A stretch of DNA of 64,000 nucleotides, from NCBI GenBank assembly GCA_021234155.1, contig JAJEKV010000206.1, positions 1,118,001 through 1,182,000 of the forward strand. Direction: 5' to 3'. The notes under the pieces are model-generated. The model searched no databases. It saw nothing but the letters and a program-made list of their open reading frames with translations, and had not been told where the DNA came from. Positions 13,703-25,357 of this stretch are shown one piece after another (position 1 is the stretch's first letter; each line of letters begins with the position of its first letter). The position numbers and the translations under genes are program-made. The DNA comes from Isoetes taiwanensis. Its lineage: Eukaryota > Streptophyta > Lycopodiopsida > Isoetales > Isoetaceae.

Positions 13703-14696
13703 TTGATTCAAACAGCCTTTTGGAACTGCTTTAACGATTCAAACACACAACGGCGCTGGAAACTAGCAGGTGTGCTTACAATTTCTGCATGGTACAGTGA
13801 AACACGATTGCTGACATGGGAAGAATTCCGGACAAAGTTCCTTCTTTTAAGATGGGATCGCACAATTTGGCAGACAGTCATTGCCATTCTTCCTCCTATA
13901 CCACAAGTAGTTGCTTCCCATCTCTGGGTGGTTCATGAGAATGTTAAGGCTGAGCATTTGGTGAATTCTATGTATAAAATCCTTCTTGCGGCAGAGGTGT
14001 TGCCCCCCTCACAAAAATGGCCTTTGGTGGTACCAGTGAATCAACAGAAAGTAGTTTGGAACTGGGTTTGGGACAAGTTACTTCATCCAAAGTTGTCAGT
14101 TTTGTGGTGGCAGATCATCCATTGTGCGCGTCAATGTTTTGGTCCACAAATTTCGCCCTCAGGTGCCTAGCACATGCCCTTTATGCGCTCAGAGGGATGA
14201 GACAATCGAGCATTGTTTCTTCTTATGCCAACATGCTAGACCGGCTTGGTTGTGGCTTCAGAGTCTTTTTTATTGCAGTTTGAATAGTCAACAAGTCTTA
14301 TTGGCAGTGTACCCAAGTTCTTGGGACAATATGGCAGAGAGGGCATTTCACTTAGCTTCAGCATGGATCATTTGGTCAACGTGGAAAAGAAGAAACCTCT
14401 TTATTTTCAAGGGCCATAGAGCCCCTGATGCTCAAGTGCTTATTGAAGCTAAGCAACGCATCGTCAAAGCATATATATCTTCCTCCGTAAAGGATGAAGT
14501 GAAGAATCGTATTTGGGTACACTATCTCCAGATTAACACTTATATGTAACTCATTTACATGTTGTGTACTGTAAGGTGGCGGGTGGTTTTGCTCTGTGGA
14601 CAATTCCTCCACTGGGTTTTCAGTCCCCCATCTCTGTTGCTCGTTTCTGATGATTAATAAAGTTTCACGTCCTTCAAAAAAAAAAAAAAAAAAAAA
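13703..14696 (+). mobile_element. 5'-truncated LINE: zf-RVT-type C-terminal domain, 3' UTR and poly(A)
   Basis: Two overlapping plus-strand frames, 13703-14170 and 14124-14549, join across a one-base frameshift near 14130. Together they give the C-terminal end of a plant L1-type ORF2: WNWVWDKLLHPKLSVLWWQI, then a CPLCAQRDETIEHCFFLCQHA zinc-binding segment (C-x2-C ... H-x3-C style) and a tryptophan-rich tail with WSTWKRRN. An AATAAA signal at 14656-14661 is followed by a 21-base A tract at 14676-14696, the classic LINE 3' end. Endonuclease and RT are missing, as expected for 5' truncation during target-primed reverse transcription. It is a pseudocopy. Confidence 0.85.
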
Positions 14697-14698
14697 CA

Positions 14699-16301
14699 CT
14701 GGATAGTGGTTTAGATGCCATCATTTTCAAGATCAGCTCCAGTAATCTACTCAAAAGAACTGTCTAATCTGCCTAAGGATTTCTCGCACATTCCAGTGCT
14801 TGCCAAATAGTCTACATATTCTTGACTTCTACATGATAAGCCCCAAGTTTATCTTATTTTATATGTTTCCATCTTCCAAGTCTCTCTACTACATATATAC
14901 ATTCATGGACCTATTAACAACCTTCGAAATTGAATTTCATCAAGCTAGATACAGCATGTGCAGATTCAAAAGGGAAAGAATAGGAGTCAGTTGATCTACT
15001 CAAACTGCTATAGATGCATATGCCAAATCTTATTCTATATGTTTCTATCTTTGAAGTGTCTCCACTGCTTACATACATTCATGGCCCTATTAACAACCTT
15101 CAAAACTGAATTTCATCAAGCTGGATACAGCATGTGCAGATGCAAATGAGGGAAAGAATAGGAGTTAGTCGGGCTGCATAGACTGCTATAAAAGCAGATA
15201 CAGCATGTGCAAATGCAAATGAGGGAAAGAATAGGAGTTAGTCGGGCTGCACAGACTGCAACAAAAGCAATTTAAGCATGCATCTGGTAAGTTTCCTTCC
15301 CCAAGACGCCTCTCTCCTCTTTCCTTCTATATCAGTAATCAGTTTTGCAACATCATCATAAGGCATTCACTTTAAATGGCATTGTTAAGGTTACTATACA
15401 TGTTATAGTTTAATGTATTTTCCATTTACTAGCTTCCTTATAGCTATCTGCCATAGGTAGTTCTGGTAGACAAAGCAGATGGACTAGAAGGGCTTGCGCA
15501 ACATACACCCTGTTCACATGACTGAACTACTCTCATGACATTTTTAGGCAAGCACCTCTTTCTCCAACCCCCTATTATTTCATGAGTTTTATGCCAATGC
15601 AGGAAACTCTTAATATATCATATGATGCAGCTTATAACCTGATAAGCTGCTCAGATTTCCATAGTTGCTACTGCCTTTGAGGCATCTCAACATCTCAAAT
15701 GTTTGGTGCAGGTAACTTGCTATTCTATGATGTTGGATGCTCTCTTTTGTTATAGGTGCATACAAAATCCAAAGAAAGACGAGCCTGCTAGCAAGCTTAA
15801 CTGATGAAGTCTCTCACAGATCCCAAATAGCACAAAAGACATTTAAGATATAGCAATGCTTAACTCGAAGATGACAAGTTCAAGTTTACAGAAGCACAGA
15901 AATTGTATATGTTTTGGATGTATGCTCATTTGCAAACATTGTGAATTTTTGCAAGCTTGATTAATGCGTTACCTAATCATTTCTCTTGCATGGAATTCGA
16001 AGGGTTGTTGCTCCATGATGAAATTGACATTAATCTATTGTAGTTAGCCTTAAATTGAAGGTGTACCCGGCTGAATCAGGCAAATTAAGATAGGTGGGCA
16101 GATATGTCTAGGAATATCAAGACAACCGTGCAGATCATATTGTACAGTTCTTTGTATTGCATAATGAAGGTAATTGTAGCCTTAAGTTGAAGGTGTATCT
16201 AGCTGACTCAGCCAAATTGAGACAAGTGGATAGATATGTCCAGGCAAATTAAGACAGGCGTGCAGATCATACTGTATAGTTTTTCATATTGCATAATGAG
16301 G
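14699..16301. repeat. Direct segmental duplication, copy A (about 1.6 kb)
   Basis: This segment, starting CTGGATAGTGGTTTAGATGCC, matches 23746-25357 almost base for base apart from clustered differences in the first 130 bases and in a few short patches. Each copy is immediately preceded by a poly(A) run. Inside are tandem repeats: two units of about 170 bases around 14815-15150, two of 66 bases at about 15120-15260, and two of about 125 bases at 16040-16300. No coding sequence is recognised. Confidence 0.9.
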
Positions 16302-16616
16302 TTTTTCATATATTTGTTAGTCTACTCCCAGTAAATTATTTCAGAATGCTTTAAACTCCACTTGGCTTACTGCCAAATAATGGGATGGAAGGATAAAGCT
16401 AAGCATGGATCAGTGGCATGCTTGCTTTTAATGTCAATAGCAACCTTCGAGAACTTAGAAGGTGCAGACCAAATTTTTCATAAGCCTTTACTTTTTTAAT
16501 CAAGATAACAGTAGAGTCCGATTCAAGAACTTAATATTGTTAAGAAAATTACTAATACCTAATAGAGTAGTATTAGGATAGTAAACCATAAGAAATTCAG
16601 ATATATACCTCGTTAT

Positions 16617-19600
16617 TTAAAACCTCATGTTTTGAGCAATATCCCCGAAATCCTTGTTTTCTTGTTGCAGATTTTGCTTGGTGACTGATTTGTCCATTGG
16701 ATTAGGTGACCCCAGGTGTACAATTGCTGAGTTGTCTGCAATGCTTGAAGTACTCCTTTCAGGTGCCACTGTTGTGCGAGGTGGTACATAGCTTTCACTA
16801 CTAAAATTAGATGACGTTCTGGCAATGGCCTTGTTCTTTTTGGGTTTTCCACTGCTGGCTCCTTGTTCCTGTGTCAGCATAAATTTGACTGGTTTAATAC
16901 TCTTTTCTGCAATTTGAGCCATTTTGCGTTTGAGGAAATTGAGCTTCAAATCCCCCCAGGGATCATTTGCTAGCTCCAACGCCATACTGATAAGTGTTTT
17001 CCGAACTTCCAAATAGGAAATATATGCAATAATGCTGTCTCTTAATGTAGTTGTTAACAACTTACGCATTGCCACCATTTGGGCAGTTACCGACATATCA
17101 GGGAAAACCTGCTCTAAATTGTTGAACATAAACCAAATGGCATGATCGAGCCATGTCATGTTGTCCTTACAACAGTTTCCTTTGTTTCTAGGTTCACAGC
17201 CACACTTGAAATAAGGGCACATTGTCCTCCAAACTCTTTTCAAATAGAAAGCATCCCTTGGGATAGTTGGATAGGCCATATGACCTTTCTGCCTGATGTA
17301 GATGAAATTGTCCTTATTGCAGGATTTGTCAAAGAATCTGTGGTCAATCCTTAATTTGATTTTCTCTTTAACAATGATTTTCTCCATTTTTTCAGCAGCA
17401 GTTTTTGCTACTCTTTCTTGCTCTGGTGTAATATTTTCCAACATAATCCATGAAGCCCTACTAATTGGAGCTAGAGCCCCAAAATTTTTTGTACGCCAGA
17501 TGCCATGGTTGCAGAACATAGCATGTCCTTCAACTAGTCTTTCAGAAATAATTGGGAACAACTGGCAATTGTGTAATGTGAAGCCAAATTCTTTATCATC
17601 ATCACTGATGTTGGAATTTAGAGTGCTATTCATAACCTGCTTCTCCTCTTCAGTCAATAGAGACTCACCAAAAGGGTCCTCCTCCTTAGTGTTGTTGTTG
17701 ACCTGAATGGATGCACCAGCAATACTTTTGGAGATGCATGAGTTTTTGATCTTGTTTGCTTTTTCCAAAGCTGGAATACAATGGAAGAATAGAGCCTTAG
17801 CCTGATCCTCCTCCATAGTTGACTGGTAGATCTTATTGGGCAGTTCCTCATAGATGGCATCAATAATTGCTACAGCATCATCCCAATTGTCCCCTACCTT
17901 GTTTAGTTTAGGAACCAGATCCAACCATGCATTAAAACCCAAATGGGATATGGCTGACAACTGTTCAGGTTTTCTGGTGGTCTCCTTTTCCAGCAGAATC
18001 ATATGAATATTCTGGTTTTTGATGCAACTGAGCAGAGTTTGGACAGCATAATTAGGACATGCAACATTGCTTTTACTATATCCCATTGGTCCGAGTACAT
18101 TGTTCCATGTAGGTGGGATAAACTCCACCTCATTCTGTGATTCATCATTATCCTATGCATTTCAAGACATATATGTTAGTAAGAATCAGTATATGTCTTT
18201 TATTAAATATCAATCAACCATATTAGTAGGCTCACAATCTTCCAAAGCAGAAAAGATGCCTCACTAGTAAAACCAATGATTTGAAGTATCTAAAAAAAAC
18301 CCTGACCGAGCTAGCCTAGACAACAGCCTACTAGCCCTCCAAACTACCTCAGTCAATCCTTTGGTAGCCTTATCAAACCAAACTATGACTGAGCTCATCA
18401 TAGTTGGGACATCTTAACCCTGGATATCAAGTTACTTAAATCATTATGTCTCTTAGTTTTTTCAACAATTACCCAATCCATAGGATTGCTACTATTCTAG
18501 AACTTTGCCATAAGTTTGGCATCCAATAGTCTTAAACTATCTACTTAGAAATTTGTACCAATTGTATAATGAGCCTCGGGATATTACAATATCCTCTAGA
18601 TTCTTACCACAGGTTTACTAACCTTATTGGATCTTTCTTTCTTTGGTATCATTTACCAGGATTACTCTTTTTGTTGATTCCTAGTGCTGGATTTTTATAT
18701 TTCAATATCAGTTACATTCTTATGTTTCCCATCCTTAATCCATCCATTCTTATATAACTATTGATGGTCTTAGGTTACATTTTATAAGCACTGCACAATG
18801 GCCATGCTATCAGTATCAAATATGTTCCCAACACTACTGTTGACACCAAGTTTTGTAATAACTCAAAATATATTCAGCAAGTAAGTTTACCAACATAATC
18901 CTGCTATTCTTCAGCCCCGAATTTAACTGCACTTGTATGTTACTATTATAATAAGATTCAGCAACATCAGATATTTTTATCAGCTGGTTAAGACCTGTTT
19001 GTCTCAATCTGCTATACAAAAATCATTTCTCTGCTACAACTAGGAGATCAGAGGTAGATAGAAGAAACCTTTTAGTTTAACAAAATTTGGTTGGTTCAGC
19101 ACCAATACCACTTCAGTAGTAAAAAAGCTATATGAAGTTTCAGCAAGTATATACTCATCCCATCCCTTTAAGCAGAAGCCATACATAACAGCAAAAAGAA
19201 GACAATGAGAGATGAACCACCACGTACCTGCAGCCAACCATGCAAACATTAGCAGTAGACCTGGTAGTGATGCAAGGGCCAAAAGGTACTTTGGGTGGTT
19301 CATGGCTCTTCGCCCCTCACCCATTGTACATCTTTTTGCCCTTGTATTAGTAACTGTTAAAAAGAGAAAGCATAGAAAGTAAATACTGTTGTACGAGAAC
19401 ATTTCTGCTCTTATTGTTTAACCCACACTATGTTTAAGTAAACATAACAAGTGAACATCATTTTATAAATTACATGCGCTATTAAGTCCATATTACCCCT
19501 GTATTACCCTACTAAGTAACAACAATTAAAGGGGAGTCTCTGCTGCACCAGAGTTTTCTTGAATAAGGTTTACTTCTTCAGGCTATACAGAGCTCTTATT

Positions 19601-20047
19601 ACCTCGTAAACTACTCCTTTGTAGCTTATGTACCATGAAACTAATCATGGATGAGTCCAGGAGATGCTGTTTTTTACAAGAAATCCAAGCAACTCCAACC
19701 ATTTTTGTAGACTTTATAGGAAGACTTCATACCTGAATTTCTTCGTCATCCGATTGATCTAGTTCGTCCATTTGTGTTTCCGGAACGAACTGCTCACTGG
19801 CATTGCTTCCCTTATAATAAGTATTTTGTTTACGATTCATACTTCCAGCTTTTTTGTGCATGTAGCCAGAACCGCCATCAAAGCTCCTCTTATGATCGTA
19901 ACCTCTTCCTGATCCTCGTCTATCCATGTTTAAGGTTTTGAAACCCTCAGAGCATTGACAAGCTTGTAAATCTTTGCAAATCTGTGCTTGGTATTGCGGA
20001 AAGTCCTCCTCCTCTTGGCTAGAGTCACAATCCGAGAAAAACCCCAT
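16617..20047 (-). CDS. Unidentified two-exon gene, 616 aa predicted
   Basis: Exon 1 is 20047-19733: it starts MGFFSDCDSSQEEED, has a glycine/arginine-rich middle and an acidic end DELDQSDDEEIQ, and stops at a good GT donor in phase 0. Exon 2 is 18152-16617: it opens after an AG acceptor with DNDESQNEVEF and runs 511 codons to TAA without interruption. The two acidic ends join naturally, which supports the splice. Exon 2 carries a cysteine cluster (CPYFKCGCEPRNKGNCC, about residues 310-326 of the exon product) and a leucine/isoleucine-rich, probably helical stretch. Its tail is basic and serine-rich (SSGKPKKNKAIART). No membrane segment is visible and I do not recognise a family. The soluble, helical make-up with a disordered basic tail is compatible with a nucleic-acid-binding protein, including a domesticated element or endogenous viral protein, but that is speculation. 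Intactness argues for selection or youth. Confidence 0.6.
19228..19353 (-). other. Orphan exon-like segment with a membrane helix
   Basis: Bounded by a pyrimidine-rich acceptor (TTTTTAACAG) and a strong donor (GCTGCAG|GTACGT), this 126-base stretch encodes TNTRAKRCTMGEGRRAMN followed by a hydrophobic segment LLALASLPGLLLMFAWLAA. It lies in the intron of the 616-aa gene but its phase (1) does not match either flanking exon. It may be a stray exon of another, fragmented gene. Family unknown. Confidence 0.3.
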
Positions 20048-20216
20048 TCTGGGAGCTGCCTATCTATGCGCGGGAGCAGCATTAACTATCGACTGCTTCC
20101 AATATGCCTTAGCACTGACATACTAGGCTTACAGGATCTAGTAATATCCTTACATATCTAATGGCCTGCCATTCTTAAATGATCTACCAACCATAGGGAC
20201 ATGCTACTACTGATTC

Positions 20217-20310
20217 CTTTTTTTGGGTTGCCCCTAAGGGGGCAAACCCTCGTTTATGTGGGTTTCTGGCATATTTCAGGTATATGCCAGTATATGCCGG
20301 AAATATGCCA
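20217..20310. repeat. Dispersed repeat with terminal hairpin, copy 1
   Basis: The sequence GGGTTGCCCCTAAGGGGGCA and following AACCCTCGTT, then GGCATATTTCAGGTAT, recurs at 48891-48970. The first 26 bases can fold into a hairpin (GGGTTGCCCC pairing with GGGGCAAACCC). After it, TATGCCAGTATATGCCGG forms a second short palindrome. The element type is not identified. It sits just upstream of the 616-aa gene. Confidence 0.6.
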
Positions 20311-20779
20311 ATGACTGCTAAAAACCCATTATTGGCTGTAAATGCTCGGTCATTTCTATTGCTTGACAGTACTTCTGGAAACCGGCTAACCGTTGCGATC
20401 AAAAAACCTTGCTGCTATGGTGCTCCCGTTCATGGTATTGAGGCAGTCATAGATTTGCGTTGGGGTTATTTGGCCACTTGCACAATATCTCTTAGGGTTT
20501 TAGAGCGTTTTTTGGAAAATCGTGAGTGAGGTTGGTGCCGGAGCTTTCATTTGCGCCTTGAGCCGGAGATTTCATGGAGGTTGAGCTAGAGCTTGGAGCC
20601 CGCAAATTACCTCTTGAGTTCTTTTTGGTCTCATCGTGATCGTAACCTAAACCTAGTTTTGAACCATCGTGCTTCATTTCTGCCCAACCGATCTCCGCAT
20701 GTGCCAAAGGTTGGTATGGTTTGTAAATGCATCCGCAAGTTAATAGTAAGCCTATTTTAGAAACTACGCATTAATCAAG

Positions 20780-21691
20780 AAAGTGTGTATTATTCCAACT
20801 TGCTCCCCTGCGGATGAAGTTTCGGGGATGCAAGCTTTGCCAAAGAATCTGGCCGATATTGCGCAGGTTTGTTCTAAACCCTGTTGGGAGCTAATGGAAG
20901 GGTTAGAAGATGATTGCTTGAATGATCCACAAATGTGCATCGCCCCGATGGAGCAAAAAAACATATAGCGCATCATTGTCCCTCTAAGCAATGCAAAGTG
21001 AAGAAATTGGATTTGGTCCGCCATGAAAGGAAATAAGAACCGGCTTTTGGGAAAATTTATGGTCCTTCAAAGATGGATTTTGAGACGTAAATAATGTTCC
21101 CGCCGGCCGCTTCCCCCGGTGCCTATGTCGCTAGTGGTGGTCCCGCTAAAAGATTTCTTTTTCCAAGGTATCCCCTATTGATTCTCAAGCAAAGAAATCG
21201 ATTTATAACAACCCTTTGGATTGCTTTGAGTGGAGATGTCCCTCCGAGGTGAGAATCTTGTAGTATTTTATACAACAAGCTTACAAGGATCGGGGAAAAC
21301 ATTCAATGACTGCAATAACATGCATCTAATTCTTTCGCAGTTTTGAAAGTGGCGTTAGATGAAAGAGATGTGTCTATGCATTGATTTTAGGCAAGAAATG
21401 AAGGATCTCCTTGGCATCTCACTTCACGTGCCTAGGTTGTTTATTAAGGGCAGATACATTGGAGGGTTAGAAGAGGTTGCCAAACTACATGAAGAAGGCA
21501 AGCTAGTAAAGCTCTTGGAGGGCATTCCTAAAGAAGACCCTTTTAAGATATGTGATGGATGTGGAGGCCTCAGATTCATCCCTTGTTTGGAGTGCAGTGG
21601 AAGCTGCAAACTTGTTTCAGAAGGAGGTGTGGTCTCTAGATGCCCTGACTGTAATGAAAATGGCCTCATTAGATGCCCTATATGCTGCTGA
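20780..21691 (+). pseudogene. Glutaredoxin-like protein with C-terminal CxxC zinc cluster, frameshifted
   Basis: Pieces in successive frames match the plant glutaredoxin-domain family typified by Arabidopsis At5g39865. Near 20890 is a CWELMEGLED motif; about 21220-21245 reads FEWRCPP; about 21250-21340 reads VVFYTTSLQGSGKTFNDCNN. The best-preserved part is 21375-21691, with LGISLHVPRLFIKGRYIGG, LVKLLEGIP and then four CxxC/CxxxxC pairs ending CNENGLIRCPICC before TGA. At least three frame changes (near 21243, 21343 and 21381) break the reading frame, so this copy is dead unless the shifts are sequencing errors. The family normally lacks introns and uses the C-terminal cysteines for metal binding; the N-terminal half here is weakly conserved. 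Confidence 0.78.
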
Positions 21692-21699
21692 ATTTAGAC

Positions 21700-23110
21700 A
21701 GATTTTAGACAGATATATTTATTTACAATAACTATTTATTCACAATTCTTTACATACACTGTAAGATTTTCATGCTGCTATAAATAAATGTTGAATATGT
21801 TACATACCCCTTAGCTTGCATGCAAGTCATTCTGCTTGGACTAATTTATTGCCATAGCTTGTTTTGACCCAAAATGCTGCTGAAACGGAGATTTGTTTAC
21901 AATGCACAGTTCTTTATCTTCACATATTTTCATGCAGATACAATTTGATATTAAATATGTTTGTATCCGTTAGCCTGCAAATGCATTTGGACCAAATTAG
22001 TGGATGGCAAACTAGAATAATATATTCGGCCGGACAAGCCAAAAACACCAAGATGACCCGTTGATCAGCCGCCAGGCGAATCATTTCATGAGCAAAACCT
22101 CGAAACAAGGGATTTCCTCTGACAAGGCAACATGCTTTATTGTAGCATGTAAATCAAGGATTCCACATAAGGTTGAAAACAAATGTCATTACATTGTCTT
22201 GTAATAATCACTAAGTAAAGTGGGTATATTGCAATGGAACATTATATTGCCAAGTTGATTGAAAGGTTAAGATTGAATCCATTCTTTTTTTCCACTCATC
22301 TAATGATAACTATGGTTTGACCGAACATTTGATCAATTTTAGGTAATAACAATGGTTAACCCAAGATTTGATTAATTTTAGTATGATACCATGTACCACT
22401 TACTTTTAAAAACAAAAGATCCCAAACCATCTGAGCTATAGGATATATCCTAAAGCAACATGAGCCATAGGATCTCGCACCGATGATCCAGATTGAGCGC
22501 GTCAGACATAAGAACATATATTTATTAGATACAACAAATTAACTATGCTAGAATTTCCTCAAGCAGAAACTTTAACTCAATACGACATCCTAGATTGCAA
22601 TGCAGTACCACATCCTAGATTGCGGTTTATTGAAAAGTCTTTGTCCAACAATAAAGTAAAATCCTGGTCACAATCTACCATGATTTATACATTGATTTCA
22701 AGTTTATAAGCTATTGCATCTCAAGCCATTGATTAATAATAATGAACCCTGCCATATGAATGTTACTAGATAATATGAAGAAAGCGCCTACTAAGGTTTT
22801 GTTTATAAGTTGTTGTTCTAAGAGAGCAATGTTAGAAATGATACTAAAATGATACTGTCCAATAGATGCATTAACTTTGAGGTATTGAAGGCCTTGACTA
22901 TGTAGTCAAATTATTAGATTTGAATACCCATGTCGTGTTACATTGTACATGCACCACGATGGTTGTCTCAATGCACTATGATAGTCGTGTCCACCTTTAT
23001 GTTAGATGCGGTTGTTCATATAAGCCCATGGATGGAAGTTGTACACCAATGTATTGGAACCGAGAGTATGCTTTTGTGCCTAGTTAAGAAAAAACACTAG
23101 ACCACAGATG
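21700..23110. other. Intergenic; no gene recognised
   Basis: AT-rich sequence without coding motifs, clear repeats or terminal structures that I can identify. Confidence 0.4.
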
Positions 23111-23114
23111 CTTC

Positions 23115-23300
23115 ATGTGATGACCTGTACCTTGAACTTGAGCAGGATATAATGCAGTTCCAGGAAAAGGGGGAAGTCATCCTAGTTGGTGACCTTAACA
23201 GCAGAACAGGTAAGAAGCAAGCAACTACCTAGCAGTGAATGCTGCATTAAGATTGGATGCCCAACACAGCTGATAGATATTGTCAGCCCTCTCCCCTTTG
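23115..23300 (+). mobile_element. LINE endonuclease fragment
   Basis: Around 23125-23215 the plus strand encodes LYLELEQDIMQFQEKGEVIL followed by VGDLNSRTGK, the conserved GD[LF]N strand of the LINE AP-endonuclease domain. It is preceded and followed by stop codons, and only this short piece is recognisable. The next 400 bases are not assignable, and a poly(A) run begins at 23708; whether the two belong together is unknown. Confidence 0.6.
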
Positions 23301-23704
23301 GCAATGATCTCCTCATGCTTGTTTTTGACAATACATCGTCCATTGCAAAAATTTATGAAATAGTGCGCATCATCCATCTTGGTTTCTAGGTCTGGTACAT
23401 ACTGCCAACTCCTGCAATGTCCAATTTTCCTTTTCCTATCCTTGCTTTTCTGCCTTGAATTGATTAACAAAACATGACTTTGAACTATAATTTAAGCCAC
23501 TTCACCCTCCGGCCATGGAGGGCAACCCTCTGTGCGCAGCACCTTGTTTCTTTTACCGGAATTTAGTTGTTGAATTTTCCACATACCTTTATAGAACATA
23601 TGTATTACTATGTTAAAACATTTATGCCCAATATTATATTTTCAATGCTTATGCTTCAAGAGCATTTAGATCATTGAAAATATTACTATAGGTAGTCCAA
23701 TATA

Positions 23705-23707
<3 letters not shown>

Positions 23708-23745
<38 letters not shown>
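23708..23745 (+). repeat. Poly(A) tract, 38 bases
   Basis: An uninterrupted run of A that abuts the second copy of the 1.6-kb duplication exactly where the LINE poly(A) abuts the first copy. It looks like a retrotransposon tail, although no LINE 3' end resembling 14540-14675 precedes it. Confidence 0.85.
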
Positions 23746-23747
<2 letters not shown>

Positions 23748-25357
23748 GGATAGTGGTTTAGATGCCATCATTTTCAAGATCACTCATTTTTAATCTACTC
23801 AAAAGAACCTGCCTAATAATGCCTAAGGATTTTCAGACATTCAAAGGTTTGCCAAATAGTCTACATATTCTTGACTTCTACATGATAAGCCCCAAGTTTA
23901 TCTTATTTTATATGTTTCCATCTTCCAAGTCTCTCTACTACATATATACATTCATGGACCTATTAACAACCTTCGAAATTGAATTTCATCAAGCTAGATA
24001 CAGCATGTGCAGATTCAAAAGGGAAAGAATAGGAGTCAGTTGGTCTACTCAAACTGCTATAGATGCATATGCCAAATCTTATTCTATATGTTTCTATCTT
24101 TGAAGTGTCTCCACTGCTTACATACATTCATGGCCCTATTAACAACCTTCAAAACTGAATTTCATCAAGCTGGATACAGCATGTGCAGATGCAAATGAGG
24201 GAAAGAATAGGAGTTAGTCGGGCTGCATAGACTGCTATAAAAGCAGATACAGCATGTGCAAATGCAAATGAGGGAAAGAATAGGAGTTAGTCGTCGGGCC
24301 GATGTGACCGCAACAAAAGCAATTTAAGCATGCATCTGGTAAGTTTCCTTCCCCAAGACGCCTCTCTCCTCTTTCCTTCTATATCAGTAATCAGTTTTGC
24401 AACATCATCATAATGCATTCACTTTAAATGGCATTGTTAAGGTTACTATACATGTTATAGTTTAATGTATTTTCCATTTACTAGCTTCCTTATAGCTATC
24501 TGCCATAGGTAGTTCTGGTAGACAAAGCAGATGGACTAGAAGGGCTTGCGCAACATACACCCTGTTCACATGACTGAACTACTCTCATGACATTTTTAGG
24601 CAAGCACCTCTTTCTCCAACCCCCTATTATTTCATGAGTTTTATGCCAATGCAGGAAACTCTTAATATATCATATGATGCAAATTTTATAACCCCGATAA
24701 GTCTGCTCAGATTTCCATAGTTGCTACTGCCTTTGAGGCATCTCAACATCTCAAATGTTTGGTGCAGGTAACTTGCTATTCTATGATGTTGGATGCTCTC
24801 TTTTGTTATAGGTGCATACAAAACCCAAAGAAAGACGAGCCTGCTAGCAAGCTTAACTGATGAAGTCTCTCACAGATCCCAAATAGCACAAAAGACATTT
24901 AAGATATAGCAATGCTTAACTCGAAGATGACAAGTTCAAGTTTACAGAAGCACAGAAATTGTATATGTTTTGGATGTATGCTCATTTGCAAACATTGTGA
25001 ATTTTTGCAAGCTTGATTAATGCGTTACCTAATCATTTCTCTTGCATGGAATTCGAAGGGTTGTTGCTCCATGATGAAATTGACATTAATCTATTGTAGT
25101 TAGCCTTAAATTGAAGGTGTACCCGGCTGAATCAGGCAAATTAAGATAGGTGGGCAGATATGTCTAGGAATATCAAGACAACCGTGCAGATCATATTGTA
25201 CAGTTCTTTGTATTGCATAATGAAGGTAATTGTAGCCTTAAGTTGAAGGTGTATCTAGCTGACTCAGCCAAATTGAGACAAGTGGATAGATATGTCCAGG
25301 CAAATTAAGACAGGCATGCAGATCATACTGTATAGTTTTTCATATTGCATAATGAGG
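23746..25357. repeat. Direct segmental duplication, copy B (about 1.6 kb)
   Basis: Near-identical to 14699-16301 in the same orientation, with the same internal tandem repeats. Differences are clumped, for example near 24290-24310 and 24680-24700. After 25357 the two loci diverge abruptly: here GTAACTGTACAG and a repeated TTTTTCATATTGCATAATG follow. Confidence 0.9.
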
